The notes: a model not told the origin generated them from the sequence alone. A DNA stretch of 64,000 bases from Nostoc sp. UHCC 0926 (GCF_028623165.1 NZ_CP117768.1:5522001-5586000), one strand, 5' to 3'. Counted from the first letter of the stretch, positions 8,754 to 17,404 are shown. Translations and numbers: made by a program.

Positions 8754-9932
8754 ATGATTTTCAAAATTCCTTTAGGATGGCTACAGCTAGCCCAGCAAAA
8801 AGTTCGTTTATTAGTAGCTGTAGCCGGGATTGGTTTTATTGTGCTGCTAATGTTTGTGCAACTTGGTTTTCAAGATGCTCTCTATTCAAGTGCAACCGCA
8901 CTGCATCAGAATCTCAAGGGAGATTTATTTGTAGTTAGTTCGCAATACAAATCTTTGACTTCAAATCAAAGCTTTTCGCGGACTCGTTTGTACCAATCTT
9001 TGGGGTTTGATGGCGTAGAGTCAGTTAGCCCCATGTATTTACAATTTGCTAAACTGAAAAATCCGGCAACTAGTGAGAAATATTCAATATATGTTATTGG
9101 TTTCGATCCAGGTAACCCTGTGATGAACATCCCAGAAGTTGAGAAAAATTTAGATAAACTCAAAATTCCTGATGTCGTGTTTTTTGACCGGGGTTCTCGC
9201 CCAGAGTTTGGCCCAATAGCTGAAAAATTTAATGCGGGAGATACTGCACAGACAATTGAAATATTTCCCTTCAATTCATTAATTGGCTATAGAGTGAGAA
9301 TTGGTGGTTTATTCAGCTTAGGGCCTTCCTTTGGGGTAGACGGAAATTTAATTGTCAGTGACTCAACTTTCCTCAGGATAAATCCCAATAGTCGTCCGGC
9401 AGATATGATAGATATCGGTTTGATTTCCCTCAAACCTGGTAGTAATGCAGAAACAGTACTGAAAAATTTGCAAGCAAGTTTGCCTAATGATGTCCAAGTT
9501 TTTACACGCCAAGGCTTTATTGATTTTGAAAAAAAATATTGGGCAATCAGAACACCAATTGGTTTTATACTTAACTTGATGTTGACAATGGCTGCGGTTG
9601 TTGGTGTGGTTATTGTTTATCAAATTCTTTATAGCAATATTGCTACGCAGTTCGTTGCTTACGCCACTTTAAAAGCCATAGGTTATGCCAATAGATATTT
9701 ATTAAATGTGGTATTTCAGCAAGCTTTAATTCTGGCAATTTTAGGTTATATTCCCGGATTGATTACTTCTGTGTTGTTATATAGTTTTGCAGCAGAAGCA
9801 ACTAAATTACCAATAGTTATGACCATTAATAATGCATTGATAATCTTAACTTCAACAGTATTAATGTGTATAACCTCAGGTGCCCTTGCTATCAACAAAC
9901 TCCGCTCCGCAGATCCGGGAGATATTTTTTAG
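8754..9932 (+). CDS. hgdC: HgdC, DevC-like ABC-exporter permease
   Basis: 392 residues with the MacB/FtsX-type permease layout: a transmembrane segment near the N-terminus (about residues 18-38, VAVAGIGFIVLLMFV), a large periplasmic domain (about 40-265), then three membrane helices (about 270-385). The opening (PLGWLQLAQQKVRLLVAVAGI) is characteristic of DevC. It should form the membrane part of an exporter with HgdB. No DevA-like ATPase gene follows: the next gene, after a 210-bp gap, is the epimerase. As in Anabaena, the ATPase must be encoded elsewhere. No obvious terminator separates it from hgdA. Confidence 0.9.
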   Translation: MIFKIPLGWLQLAQQKVRLLVAVAGIGFIVLLMFVQLGFQDALYSSATALHQNLKGDLFVVSSQYKSLTSNQSFSRTRLYQSLGFDGVESVSPMYLQFAKLKNPATSEKYSIYVIGFDPGNPVMNIPEVEKNLDKLKIPDVVFFDRGSRPEFGPIAEKFNAGDTAQTIEIFPFNSLIGYRVRIGGLFSLGPSFGVDGNLIVSDSTFLRINPNSRPADMIDIGLISLKPGSNAETVLKNLQASLPNDVQVFTRQGFIDFEKKYWAIRTPIGFILNLMLTMAAVVGVVIVYQILYSNIATQFVAYATLKAIGYANRYLLNVVFQQALILAILGYIPGLITSVLLYSFAAEATKLPIVMTINNALIILTSTVLMCITSGALAINKLRSADPGDIF

Positions 9933-10142
9933 CTAATTCCTAGCAGCAAAATCATCAAATTATTTTGCCCTGATATAGATTCATAAGTAATCATTGGTGC
10001 AGCCTCTCCACAGAAAAATTGCTCCTTGGATAAATTTTAGATAAAAAACTTAAAAGTCTTTACCAAAATTTAAATTTTGTATAACTTTCAAGTCTTTTAT
10101 CTAACAACTCCAATTCACCTATTTAACAATAATCCCGAATTT

Positions 10143-11147
10143 ATGAACCTCAAAAACCAAACCCTCTTAATTACTGGGATTGATGAACTTGTCGGTTTGC
10201 GTGCAGCCGAATTAGCCATAGCGCAAGGAATGAAGGTTCGTGGACTGCAAAGTTCTACAGAACAGAACAAACAATTACAGAATTTAGGTGTTGAGGTAAT
10301 TATTGGTAGTATCACTGATTCTACCACTGCCCAAAAGGCTTGTCAGGGAGTAGACATCGTTTTACATACATATCAAATTGCCGAAGAAACTGGTGCAATT
10401 AACCATTTTCGTGATGTCAATGTTGGCGGTACTGTAAACATAGCTAAAGCCGCTAAACAGGCTGGTGTCAAAACATTCGTGCATCTATCCAGTGTGATGG
10501 TTTACGGTTTCAACTATCCGAATGGTGTTACAGAATCCGGGCCACTATCTGGCGAAAATAATCCATATTGTCAAACGAAAATAGAAGCCGAAACAGCAGT
10601 ATTAGAACTGAATAATCCGCCAGATTTTGGCATCATCGTTATTCGGGTCGGAGATGTTTACGGCCCAGGAAGTATTCCTTGGATAGTCAGACCAATTCTG
10701 ATGATGCGCCAAAAATTATTTGCCTGTGCCAACGATAGTAAAGGAGTAATCAATCATGTATATATAGATAACCTGATTGATGGCATCTTTCTAGCGATAG
10801 AAAAAGAAACCTATGGTGAAATATTTAATATCACCGACGGACAAGAAACTTCCTGGAAAGAGTATTTTATGCGTTTAGCAGCAATGGAAGGTTTATCAGC
10901 ACCCCTTTCATTATCGAAAGATGAAATCAAGTTGTTTGTAAAGCTACGTGTTCAAGGACAAAAACTTTTTCGCCAAAAAGTTGATATTTTACCTGAGTCT
11001 ATAGATTTTATGACTCGTCCCTATGCTTGTTCTATTGTCAAAGCACAAAGCCTGTTAAATTATAAACCAATAATTGACCTAGAAGAAGGAATGCAGCAAA
11101 CACATAAATGGCTGCAAAAAACAGATATCCAACGCTTGATCAAATAG
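10143..11147 (+). CDS. hgdA: HgdA, NAD-dependent nucleotide-sugar epimerase
   Basis: 334 residues from the ATG at 10143; a TTG-started extension to 10077 is possible but the added residues look unlike the family. The N-terminal Rossmann motif is degenerate (TGIDELVG instead of TGGAGFIG). The extended-SDR active-site signature is present: a Ser in HLSSVMVYG and YCQTK (Tyr-x3-Lys). The region DVYGPGSIPWI is typical of NDP-sugar 4-epimerases/dehydratases. In Anabaena 7120 HgdA is reported as a UDP-galactose 4-epimerase required for normal heterocyst glycolipid composition, so the likely role is to set the sugar available to HglT. Substrate is inferred from synteny, not from residues. Confidence 0.85.
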   Translation: MNLKNQTLLITGIDELVGLRAAELAIAQGMKVRGLQSSTEQNKQLQNLGVEVIIGSITDSTTAQKACQGVDIVLHTYQIAEETGAINHFRDVNVGGTVNIAKAAKQAGVKTFVHLSSVMVYGFNYPNGVTESGPLSGENNPYCQTKIEAETAVLELNNPPDFGIIVIRVGDVYGPGSIPWIVRPILMMRQKLFACANDSKGVINHVYIDNLIDGIFLAIEKETYGEIFNITDGQETSWKEYFMRLAAMEGLSAPLSLSKDEIKLFVKLRVQGQKLFRQKVDILPESIDFMTRPYACSIVKAQSLLNYKPIIDLEEGMQQTHKWLQKTDIQRLIK

Positions 11148-11223
11148 TCCATAAATTTTCGTAATCATTGTTAGATTGTAAGGAGTTGGGAGTTAGGGAT
11201 TAGGGGTTAGGAATTAGGAGTAG

Positions 11224-11316
11224 AGACGCGATTAATCGCGTCTGTACAGGAATTAGGAGACGCGATTAATCGCGTCTGTACAGGAATTAGGAGTAGAGAC
11301 GCGATTAATCGCGTCT
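11224..11316. repeat. Three copies of a perfect 20-bp palindrome in tandem
   Basis: AGACGCGATTAATCGCGTCT occurs at 11224-11243, 11258-11277 and 11297-11316, joined by GTACAGGAATTAGGAG-type spacers. Each copy is its own reverse complement and could form a hairpin or bind a dimeric protein. It lies in the 3' region after hgdA, flanked by GGAGTTAGGGATTAGG-type short tandem repeats from about 11180. The motif is familiar as a dispersed repeat in Nostocales. Confidence 0.85.
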
Positions 11317-11475
11317 GTACAGGAGTTTAGAGTTTGGTACAAGATGTTAAGTATCAAAGTATTCTTAATTCTGATTTCTGGATTCTGATTTATGAATTCT
11401 TACGTTGCATCTGCCTAAGAATTAGCTGCAATTAAGCATAAAATAATCCACCTATTTTCCGAATACTTGTTTTCT

Positions 11476-12459
11476 ATGATTGGGAATCAGCCACGATTGA
11501 GCATCGGATTACCTGTATACAATGGTGAGAAATTTCTCAAAGAAGCCATAGATTCACTCTTGGCTCAGACCTTTGAAGATTTTGAGATAATTATTTCAGA
11601 TAATGCATCTACAGATAAAACTGAAGAAATTTGTAGAGCATACGCCGAGCAAGACCAACGTATCTGTTACTACCGCAATGACAATAATATTGGTTGCGCC
11701 CGTAACTTTGATCGCGTCTTTAAATTGTCTTCGGGTGAGTACTTTAAGTGGGCAGCCTATGATGATCTACATGCTCCAGATTTTATCAAGAAGTGTGTTG
11801 AAGTGCTTGACCAAGATCCTAGCATCATCTTGTGTCACTCCCAGACATATTTTATTGATGAACAGGGGAATTTTCTCCAAAACTATGATATCAAACTCAA
11901 GGCAGATGCACTAAAACCACAGCAGCGTTTCAACGAATTGCTGACCAAGCATTTATGTTATCAATGTTACGGAGTAATTCGTGCCAGTGCCTTGAGAAAG
12001 ATACCGCCTATGGGTGGTTACGGTAATGCAGACGGAATTCTCTTGTTAAGACTTGGTATTCTCGGTAGGTTTTATGAAATCCCTGAATACCTGTTTTTTG
12101 CCAGAAGTCATCCGCAACAATCAATGAGTATGTTCTTTCCCAATTACTTGTTGTTTGCTGACAAAAATAAAAAATCATTATTGAGTATGCTTCCTGATTT
12201 TTATGCGTATGCAGTGTGGTTTGATTCAGCAAAGAAAGGGAAAATTTTATTGCCACATTGGAGAATATTCTGGGAGTATATACTCTCCATATGGCGAAGT
12301 CCCCTGAGTTTGTATGAGCGGCTATGTTGTCATATAAGTCTATATCAGCAGTTAAAAGGGACACAATATCTTTTGCTGAAAGATTTGTTAAAAGTGCTAC
12401 AAGTACTTTGGAAAGGTTGGCATAAAGCATCAATTAAAAAACAGCAAATCACGCTTTGA
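11476..12459 (+). CDS. Family 2 glycosyltransferase (GT-A fold)
   Basis: 327 residues from the ATG at 11476; a TTG three codons upstream is an alternative. N-terminal GT2 core: SIGLPVYNGEKFL, then the nucleotide-binding IIISDNASTD, RNDNNIGCARNFD, and the metal-binding region WAAYDD in place of the usual DxD. The C-terminal third is rich in aromatic and basic residues without a clear membrane helix. It sits between hgdA and hglT on the same strand, so a role in modifying heterocyst envelope glycolipid or polysaccharide is plausible, but acceptor and donor cannot be read from the sequence. Confidence 0.8.
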   Translation: MIGNQPRLSIGLPVYNGEKFLKEAIDSLLAQTFEDFEIIISDNASTDKTEEICRAYAEQDQRICYYRNDNNIGCARNFDRVFKLSSGEYFKWAAYDDLHAPDFIKKCVEVLDQDPSIILCHSQTYFIDEQGNFLQNYDIKLKADALKPQQRFNELLTKHLCYQCYGVIRASALRKIPPMGGYGNADGILLLRLGILGRFYEIPEYLFFARSHPQQSMSMFFPNYLLFADKNKKSLLSMLPDFYAYAVWFDSAKKGKILLPHWRIFWEYILSIWRSPLSLYERLCCHISLYQQLKGTQYLLLKDLLKVLQVLWKGWHKASIKKQQITL

Positions 12460-12477
12460 ACGAATCAGTTAAAAAAT

Positions 12478-12503
12478 AAAAGCTGGCGATCGCAGCTTTT
12501 TCT
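12478..12503 (+). terminator. Likely rho-independent terminator after the GT2 gene
   Basis: AAAGCTG and CAGCTTT form a stem around a loop containing CGATCG, followed directly by a run of T. It lies 18 bp after the stop of the glycosyltransferase. The loop overlaps a HIP1 octamer. Confidence 0.6.
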
Positions 12504-12537
12504 GAGGCACACAATCACCTATTCTGACTACAAAATT

Positions 12538-13005
12538 ATGCTGAAATTATCTCAAGTTTGTCATGTTTTGCTTGCTACTTTAGTGAGCATCAGCTTTGCT
12601 AAAACAGTGAATGCAGAGCCAATTGAAACACTAACTGTTGTGGTAAATGGAATACATCACCAAAAAGGTGAGATTTGCTTGAGAGTTTACGCAAGTGAAC
12701 GAGGATTTCCGATGAGTAATTCTAGTGGAGATCAAAGTGGCTGCGTTAAGATTACTGGAAGTTCTGTAAAAAAAGAATTTTCCGGTTTGAAGCCTGGAAC
12801 TTATGCTGTCGCTGTAGTTGATGATCAGAATGGCGATCGCAAACTCAACAAAGACTTTTTCGGTATTCCCAAAGAAGGTTTTGGGATTTCTAAAAATCCA
12901 ACTGTGTCCATACAAACAGGTGCGCCAAAGTTTCGTGAGGCCAGTTTTGTTGTAAACAAAAATACAACTGTCAACATTATTATGAAATATTCGCTTGATT
13001 CCTAA
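12538..13005 (+). CDS. Secreted DUF2141 protein
   Basis: 155 residues. A Sec signal peptide is visible (MLKLSQVCHVLLATLVSISFA, cleavage probably after VNA near residue 26). The mature part has the DUF2141 pattern: KGEICLRVY, then LKPGTYAVAVVDDQNGDRKLNKD, GIPKEGFGIS and a final FREASFVV strand, as in small beta-sandwich domains of unknown function. The predicted location is periplasmic or envelope. It lies between two glycosyltransferase genes of the glycolipid locus, which suggests an envelope role in heterocysts, but no activity is established for the family. Confidence 0.8.
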   Translation: MLKLSQVCHVLLATLVSISFAKTVNAEPIETLTVVVNGIHHQKGEICLRVYASERGFPMSNSSGDQSGCVKITGSSVKKEFSGLKPGTYAVAVVDDQNGDRKLNKDFFGIPKEGFGISKNPTVSIQTGAPKFREASFVVNKNTTVNIIMKYSLDS

Positions 13006-13104
13006 AGGGCCTGGGGCCTGGGGACTGGGTACTGCTTCTCTAAAAGATACTTCTGATTTCCAATCCCTAATCCCCAGTCCCCAATCCCTAATCCTATCGG
13101 AGAT
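12998..13104. repeat. Inverted GGCCTGGGGACTGGG-type short repeats between genes
   Basis: CCTGGGGCCTGGGGACTGGG near 13010-13030 is answered by CCCTAATCCCCAGTCCCC near 13065-13085. It belongs to the TGGGGA/TCCCCA short-repeat class of these genomes. Although the upstream frame stays open through it, the repeat is the reason to start the next gene at 13115. Confidence 0.6.
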
Positions 13105-13114
13105 TAAAAATTTA

Positions 13115-14374
13115 ATGGAAGATTTGGCGATATTTTTCTCTAAGTCTTTGATGAGTTGGCTAGTTATTCAGGTGTGTTTAACGCTTGTCTTTATATGGTA
13201 TCTGCGCTCATCCAAAAAAAACTTATTACCAGATGACCAGTTGCCCAAAACAGCAGTGATTCTTTGCCTACGCGGAGCCGATCCGTTTTTGCCTAGATGT
13301 TTGCGATCGCTCCTAAATCAGAACTATCCACAGTATGATTTAAAGTTGATCGTTGATAGTCACGAAGATCCCGCTTGGAAAATTGCCAGTGAAACGATCA
13401 CAGAGCAGGAAGCGACCAACGTTCAAATCAGCCCTTTGAGAATAGTACGCAACAATTGTAGTCTCAAATGCAGTTCTTTAGTGCAAGCTATCCATGAGTT
13501 GGACGATTCCTACAAGGTGGTTGCCCTAGTAGATGCTGATACTATAGTCCATGTGAATTGGCTGCGAGAATTAGTCAGTCCTTTAGGTGATGCCAAAGTG
13601 GGGGCGACAACAGGTAATCGTTGGTACGTACCTACAGGTAAGTATTGGGGATCTTTAGTACGATATACAGGCAATGTATCCACAGTGGTGCAAATGTTTA
13701 TCTTCCAGATTCCTTGGGGTGGGACTTTGGCTGTGAAAACAGAAGTGCTTCGCCAAACAGAACTGCTAGATAAGTGGGGACAAGCTTTAGGCGAAGATTT
13801 TATGATGCACGACATCCTCAAAAAACATGGGTTGCAGGTAAAGTTTGTGCCTTCGCTGCTGATAGTAAATCGTGAAGAGACTGATTTATTCAACTTAATA
13901 GATTATCTTAAGCGCCTCATCCTTTATTCTCGACTGTATCATCCACGTTGGTTAGCTCTAGTTAGTGAAGCTGTTTCTAGCATTTTGTTTCCGACTATAG
14001 TCATCCTGTTAATTTTAGAGTCGTTGTTAGAGACAAAATGGGAAGCTGCGGCTCTCTTGTTAGGCTGCTATGGAGTTTATACTGTCGGATTACTTTTGGT
14101 AATGCTGGTGTTGGAATTAGAGATACAGCGAGTGGTTCGCTCTAATGACCAGGCGATCGCAAAATTATCAGCTGCTACAATCATCAAAATGTTAATTGGG
14201 ATTCCCCTGACACAGTGGGTTTATGGGTTAGCGATGCTATCGTCATTGTGGATTTCAACAGTCACTTGGCGCGGTGTCAGCTATCGGGTTCAAGGCCCTT
14301 GGAATATCCGGCTAGTCGAATATCGCCCTTATCAATGGTTGGATCAGCCTATTGATAGCAAGGTTTCTCTTTGA
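13115..14374 (+). CDS. Membrane-bound family 2 glycosyltransferase (ceramide-glucosyltransferase/cellulose-synthase-like)
   Basis: 419 residues from the ATG at 13115, chosen because the open frame upstream is intergenic repeat and a GGAG lies before this ATG. One membrane helix near the N-terminus (about residues 10-30), the GT2 domain with ILCLRGADPFLPRCL, ALVDADT (DxD), and GEDFMMHDILKKHG (the ED acid pair), then R-LYHPRW and three to four C-terminal membrane helices (about 285-395). The layout fits processive or lipid-acceptor GT2/GT21 enzymes working on the cytoplasmic face. The position before hglT suggests a role in heterocyst envelope lipid or polysaccharide glycosylation. A specific substrate is not assigned. 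Confidence 0.8.
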   Translation: MEDLAIFFSKSLMSWLVIQVCLTLVFIWYLRSSKKNLLPDDQLPKTAVILCLRGADPFLPRCLRSLLNQNYPQYDLKLIVDSHEDPAWKIASETITEQEATNVQISPLRIVRNNCSLKCSSLVQAIHELDDSYKVVALVDADTIVHVNWLRELVSPLGDAKVGATTGNRWYVPTGKYWGSLVRYTGNVSTVVQMFIFQIPWGGTLAVKTEVLRQTELLDKWGQALGEDFMMHDILKKHGLQVKFVPSLLIVNREETDLFNLIDYLKRLILYSRLYHPRWLALVSEAVSSILFPTIVILLILESLLETKWEAAALLLGCYGVYTVGLLLVMLVLELEIQRVVRSNDQAIAKLSAATIIKMLIGIPLTQWVYGLAMLSSLWISTVTWRGVSYRVQGPWNIRLVEYRPYQWLDQPIDSKVSL

Positions 14375-14771
14375 AGTGAATTGTTAGAGATGAACTAGGG
14401 TATGAAAGTTATTACACTAAACATTCCCTAGTCTTCAAATTATATTATCTTATATTTAATCGAACTAGATTAGCTATAACCCTTGTCAAAATACACACTT
14501 TTGCTTGTTGATCACCAAAATTTATTTACATTTATGGCAAGGGTTTAGAGAAATATATTAAGGGGCATTTGAGATGGTTTGATAGATTTTAAGCAAGGTT
14601 TAGAAACATCCTCTTTAAAATCGATAATTTAGGCTCTTGGAAAATGCATAAATCCTCAACTTAACTGTATTCGTGGTAAATTTTGAGCCAAATAATCAGG
14701 ATCTTTATAAAACATTTGCTGCGTAAGTCCTAAATTCAAAACCAGCATTTTCGTGAAATATTCCCCTTTTT
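14375..14771. other. AT-rich intergenic region before hglT
   Basis: 397 bp without a credible ORF. No clear hairpin terminator or recognisable regulator site. hglT therefore probably has its own promoter here, but I cannot point to it. Confidence 0.4.
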
Positions 14772-16049
14772 ATGACTAAGCAACCACTTCGCATTGCACT
14801 GTTTACAGGATTGTACGCTCCTTTCTTGACTGGTGTTTCCGTCGCAGTCCACCAACGGGTTCGTTGGTTGCTAGAGCAGGGACATGAGGTTTTTCTAATC
14901 CATCCGCAAATCAACGATCGCTATCCCAAAAATGTTGGCGATCGCCCCATGCCAGGTTTAAATGAAATTCAGTCTTTCCCCAACTTTTCTGCTTATGCAT
15001 TTCCCACAGAACCACTGATATTCTACAAGTCTCTTCCTCAACCATTGAACTATCGACATTGGAGCGATACCAAGTTGCTGGAGAAATTCCAGCCCGATAT
15101 TATCGTGGTTGAAGAAGCCGCACAAATGAGAGGTTTATACTCATTTTTCTTGCAAGGTTATGGTCGCCCGATCGGTACTGAATATGCAAAACGAACAGGC
15201 ACACCAACAATATCACTCTTCCATACTGATATCGTTGCATATATCAAATATTACTTTGGTGATAAATTCTTTAACTTGGTTCGTCCCATCATTCCCGCTT
15301 TAGTCAAGCAATTTAGTGAGTCTTATGACTTCAATTACTTTTCTTCTAAAGAACAACTCACTAAATACAAAGAACTGAAATGCCAACGTGCCGAATATGT
15401 CCCTTATCAAGGCATCGATTGCGAAAAATTTCACCCGCGAAACATTTCTTACAACCCTATTCCTAACGACAACCGACCAACTCTTCTCTTTGTCGGACGC
15501 ATCACCCCCGAAAAGAATGTCAACCAACTCATAGATATATTTCCGCTCATCGCTGCCAAAATTCCTGATGTCCATTTGGTGATTATTGGTAGTGGCCCCC
15601 TGGATGAGGAAATTCGTCAACGGGCCCAAAAGTTTGGATCGGGTATTACTGTATGGGGCGAGTCCCACGGTACAGAACTTTTAGGTTGGTTTGCCAGAGC
15701 GGATATCTTTGTCAACCCCTCGATTACCGAAAACTTCTGTACTACAAATAACGAAGCGCTAGCATCTGGAACTCCTCTGGTTGCCGTTGTTGCACCCTCA
15801 ACTTCAGAACAGGTATCTCCTGGTCTTAACGGCTTCCTTGCCCAACCCAACAACCCCACAGATTTCGCCCAAAAGGTAATTGCGATTCTGGAAAATCCTG
15901 ATTTGAAAGCATATATGACTCAGCACGCTCGCCCCTCTATACTCGACTTTGATTGGTCGGCATGTATGCAAAAATTAGAAGACAAACTCTACCAAATCGT
16001 TGAAGGATCACAGAAGGTAAAGGTAGGTACAGGCAGGATGAGACGATAA
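14772..16049 (+). CDS. hglT: HglT, heterocyst glycolipid glycosyltransferase (GT4)
   Basis: 425 residues with a GT-B fold. The N-terminal Rossmann domain opens with RIALFTGLYAPFLTGVSVAV. The C-terminal donor-binding domain shows LLFVGRITPEKNVNQLI, VIIGSGPLDEEI and the GT4 EX7E signature in SITENFCTTNNEALASGTP. In Anabaena 7120 HglT adds glucose to the heterocyst fatty diol/triol made by the Hgl polyketide synthases, and the gene closes the hgd cluster there as here. It would be cytosolic or peripheral on the inner membrane. GT4 membership is certain; the name follows from synteny and family. Confidence 0.82.
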   Translation: MTKQPLRIALFTGLYAPFLTGVSVAVHQRVRWLLEQGHEVFLIHPQINDRYPKNVGDRPMPGLNEIQSFPNFSAYAFPTEPLIFYKSLPQPLNYRHWSDTKLLEKFQPDIIVVEEAAQMRGLYSFFLQGYGRPIGTEYAKRTGTPTISLFHTDIVAYIKYYFGDKFFNLVRPIIPALVKQFSESYDFNYFSSKEQLTKYKELKCQRAEYVPYQGIDCEKFHPRNISYNPIPNDNRPTLLFVGRITPEKNVNQLIDIFPLIAAKIPDVHLVIIGSGPLDEEIRQRAQKFGSGITVWGESHGTELLGWFARADIFVNPSITENFCTTNNEALASGTPLVAVVAPSTSEQVSPGLNGFLAQPNNPTDFAQKVIAILENPDLKAYMTQHARPSILDFDWSACMQKLEDKLYQIVEGSQKVKVGTGRMRR

Positions 16050-16084
16050 GGATTATATGATGTTCGCCTAACGAGCCGAATCAA

Positions 16085-16178
16085 AAGACCTCTCCCTGGT
16101 TTTACGTAGTAAAACCGTCCCTCTCCGACTCGGAGAGGGATAGATTTTGACTTTAGTTTAAGTTAGGGAGAGGTTTAT
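16085..16178. repeat. Nested inverted repeat (ACCTCTCCCT arms)
   Basis: Outer arms GACCTCTCCCT (16089 region) and AGGGAGAGGT (16166 region) enclose an inner hairpin CCCTCTCC-GACTC-GGAGAGGG. The arrangement is like a folded non-autonomous repeat element downstream of hglT and could act as a transcription stop for it. Confidence 0.6.
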
Positions 16179-16247
16179 CGAACTTACGTTAACGATAACA
16201 AACATGCCCACTAGCGATTTTTCTGGGTTGAGTAAATAGACCACGCG

Positions 16248-16275
16248 GTAGGGGCGCAAGGCCTTGCGCCCCTAC
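16248..16275. repeat. Perfect 28-bp palindrome
   Basis: The 28 bases from 16248 are a perfect palindrome centred on GGCC (arms GTAGGGGCGCAAGG / CCTTGCGCCCCTAC). A second copy with one mismatch is at 29820-29847, so this is a dispersed repeat. It stops directly before the ATG of the PIN fragment and has probably replaced the 5' part of that gene. Confidence 0.85.
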
Positions 16276-16280
16276 GACAG

Positions 16281-16481
16281 ATGTGGTTCAAATACTTGAA
16301 TTCTGCTGTAATGGCTGGTGATCCGGTGTTAATTGAGCAAATTATCCAACTTCGTCAGCAATATCGGCTGAAATTACCCGACGCAATCATCGCTGCGATG
16401 ACGCTTCAGGCAACTGCGAACCTAGTAACGGCGGATCGGGAATTTGCAAAAGTATCAACCCTAGCAGTTATTGGCTGGTAG
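16281..16481 (+). pseudogene. C-terminal remnant of a PIN-domain (VapC-like) toxin gene
   Basis: 66 codons matching only the last half of a PIN domain: helix LIEQIIQLRQQYRLKLPDAIIAA, with the third catalytic acid in LPDAIIAA, and TADREFAKV with the last acid. The N-terminal part with the first Asp and central Glu is missing. Directly before the ATG lies the 28-bp palindromic repeat, so the gene was probably truncated by rearrangement. No antitoxin gene is seen upstream. Confidence 0.7.
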
Positions 16482-16612
16482 CGATCGCTCTTTTATCTTC
16501 TTCACCACCCCAGCTAATATTTAACACAAGCTAAAAGCGAGGTGGGGTGCTTTGATTATCCTCTTGCATTTTTGTATTTGCATCGCCGTGCTATCTAAAG
16601 GCAACCTGCTGC

Positions 16613-16801
16613 AATGCGATTGTTTTGACTGACAATGCGATTGTTTTGACTGACAATACGATTGTTTTAACTGACAATACGATTGTTTTAACTGACAATG
16701 CGATTGTTTTGACTGACAATGCGATTGTTTCGACTGACAATGCGATTGTTTTAACTTGCAATGCGATTGTTTCGACTGACAATGCGATTGCATCGACCTG
16801 C
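16613..16801. repeat. 21-bp minisatellite, nine units
   Basis: Nine consecutive 21-bp units (AATGCGATTGTTTTGACTGAC and variants with TACGATTG, TTAACTG, TTCGACTG) begin at 16613 and repeat exactly every 21 bases. The unit length is a multiple of three and contains no stop in several frames on either strand, so long but meaningless open frames cross it. I see no ribosome site or homology suggesting that it is coding. Confidence 0.9.
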
Positions 16802-16837
16802 AAAAATTAATCCCCTCTACAAGTTGTGATATAAAAT

Positions 16838-17362
16838 CTACAATTGGGTTAAGCTGGTTTTAGCACCCCGCCACCCGTGTAAAATAGGCATAGTAAACAA
16901 TCCCCACGCCAAACCCGTAATCAACCCAAAAGGCGTAACCAGATAGTTATTAAAACTCCAAAAACCGAAAACCTGTGCTGCCAATTCCAAAGGATAAGCC
17001 ATCATCAGCACACTTGCGATCGCTGCACCACCTAAGCCATACTGACTTAACCAGTAAAATCCCTTACCACCAGTTATCCCATACAGCAGACGAGTAATCA
17101 GCAAACCCGTCACAGTGCCGTAGCAGCGCATACACACAGCCATAATAAACGGTGGTGCCAAATCTAACCCCATAGCTGGTTGCGGACAGACATGATTACC
17201 CATGAAATAAATAATGTCCGCAATCTCTCCAAGCAACCACACCCCAGACGCAGCCAGAAAGGGAGCCACTGGCGGGCCAAAAACCATCCCCGCCAGCATA
17301 AAATCAGCAATCAAACTCACCCAATTAACCTGCAACTCTTCACTAAAAGCTACTCTTGTCAT
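16838..17362 (-). CDS. DUF2085 integral membrane protein
   Basis: 174 residues with four to five predicted membrane helices. The family signature is visible: HVCPQP, then MAVCMRCYGTVTGLL, i.e. paired Cys residues before and within a membrane segment. The function of DUF2085 proteins is unknown; the conserved cysteines suggest metal or redox chemistry in the membrane, which is inference. It lies 42 bp downstream of agrE on the same strand and could be co-transcribed, although a short repeat fills the gap. A purine run GGGAG abuts the ATG, which is closer than usual. Confidence 0.78.
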   Translation of the reverse strand: MTRVAFSEELQVNWVSLIADFMLAGMVFGPPVAPFLAASGVWLLGEIADIIYFMGNHVCPQPAMGLDLAPPFIMAVCMRCYGTVTGLLITRLLYGITGGKGFYWLSQYGLGGAAIASVLMMAYPLELAAQVFGFWSFNNYLVTPFGLITGLAWGLFTMPILHGWRGAKTSLTQL

Positions 17363-17365
17363 CTC

Positions 17366-17402
17366 CCTTTCTCTGCGTCCTCTGCGCCTCTGTGGTTCGT
17401 CT
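17366..17402. repeat. CTCTGCGTCCTCTGCGCCTCTGTGG-type dispersed repeat
   Basis: The gap between agrE and the DUF2085 gene consists almost entirely of the CTGCG(T/C)CTCTG-type repeat that recurs between genes in many cyanobacteria. Confidence 0.6.
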
Positions 17403-17404
17403 CC

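Noticed and set aside
11224-11316. CRISPR array from the three 20-bp palindromes
   Set aside because: The spacers are themselves repeats (GTACAGGAATTAGGAG type) and only 14-19 bp long.
12995-13114. N-terminal extension of the membrane GT2 overlapping the DUF2141 gene
   Set aside because: The extra 40 residues are encoded by CCTGGGG/CCCCAGT intergenic repeats; the ATG at 13115 fits the family.
16521-16810. Several long open frames on both strands (up to 90 codons)
   Set aside because: They are translations of the 21-bp minisatellite; stops are absent only because the unit is a multiple of three.
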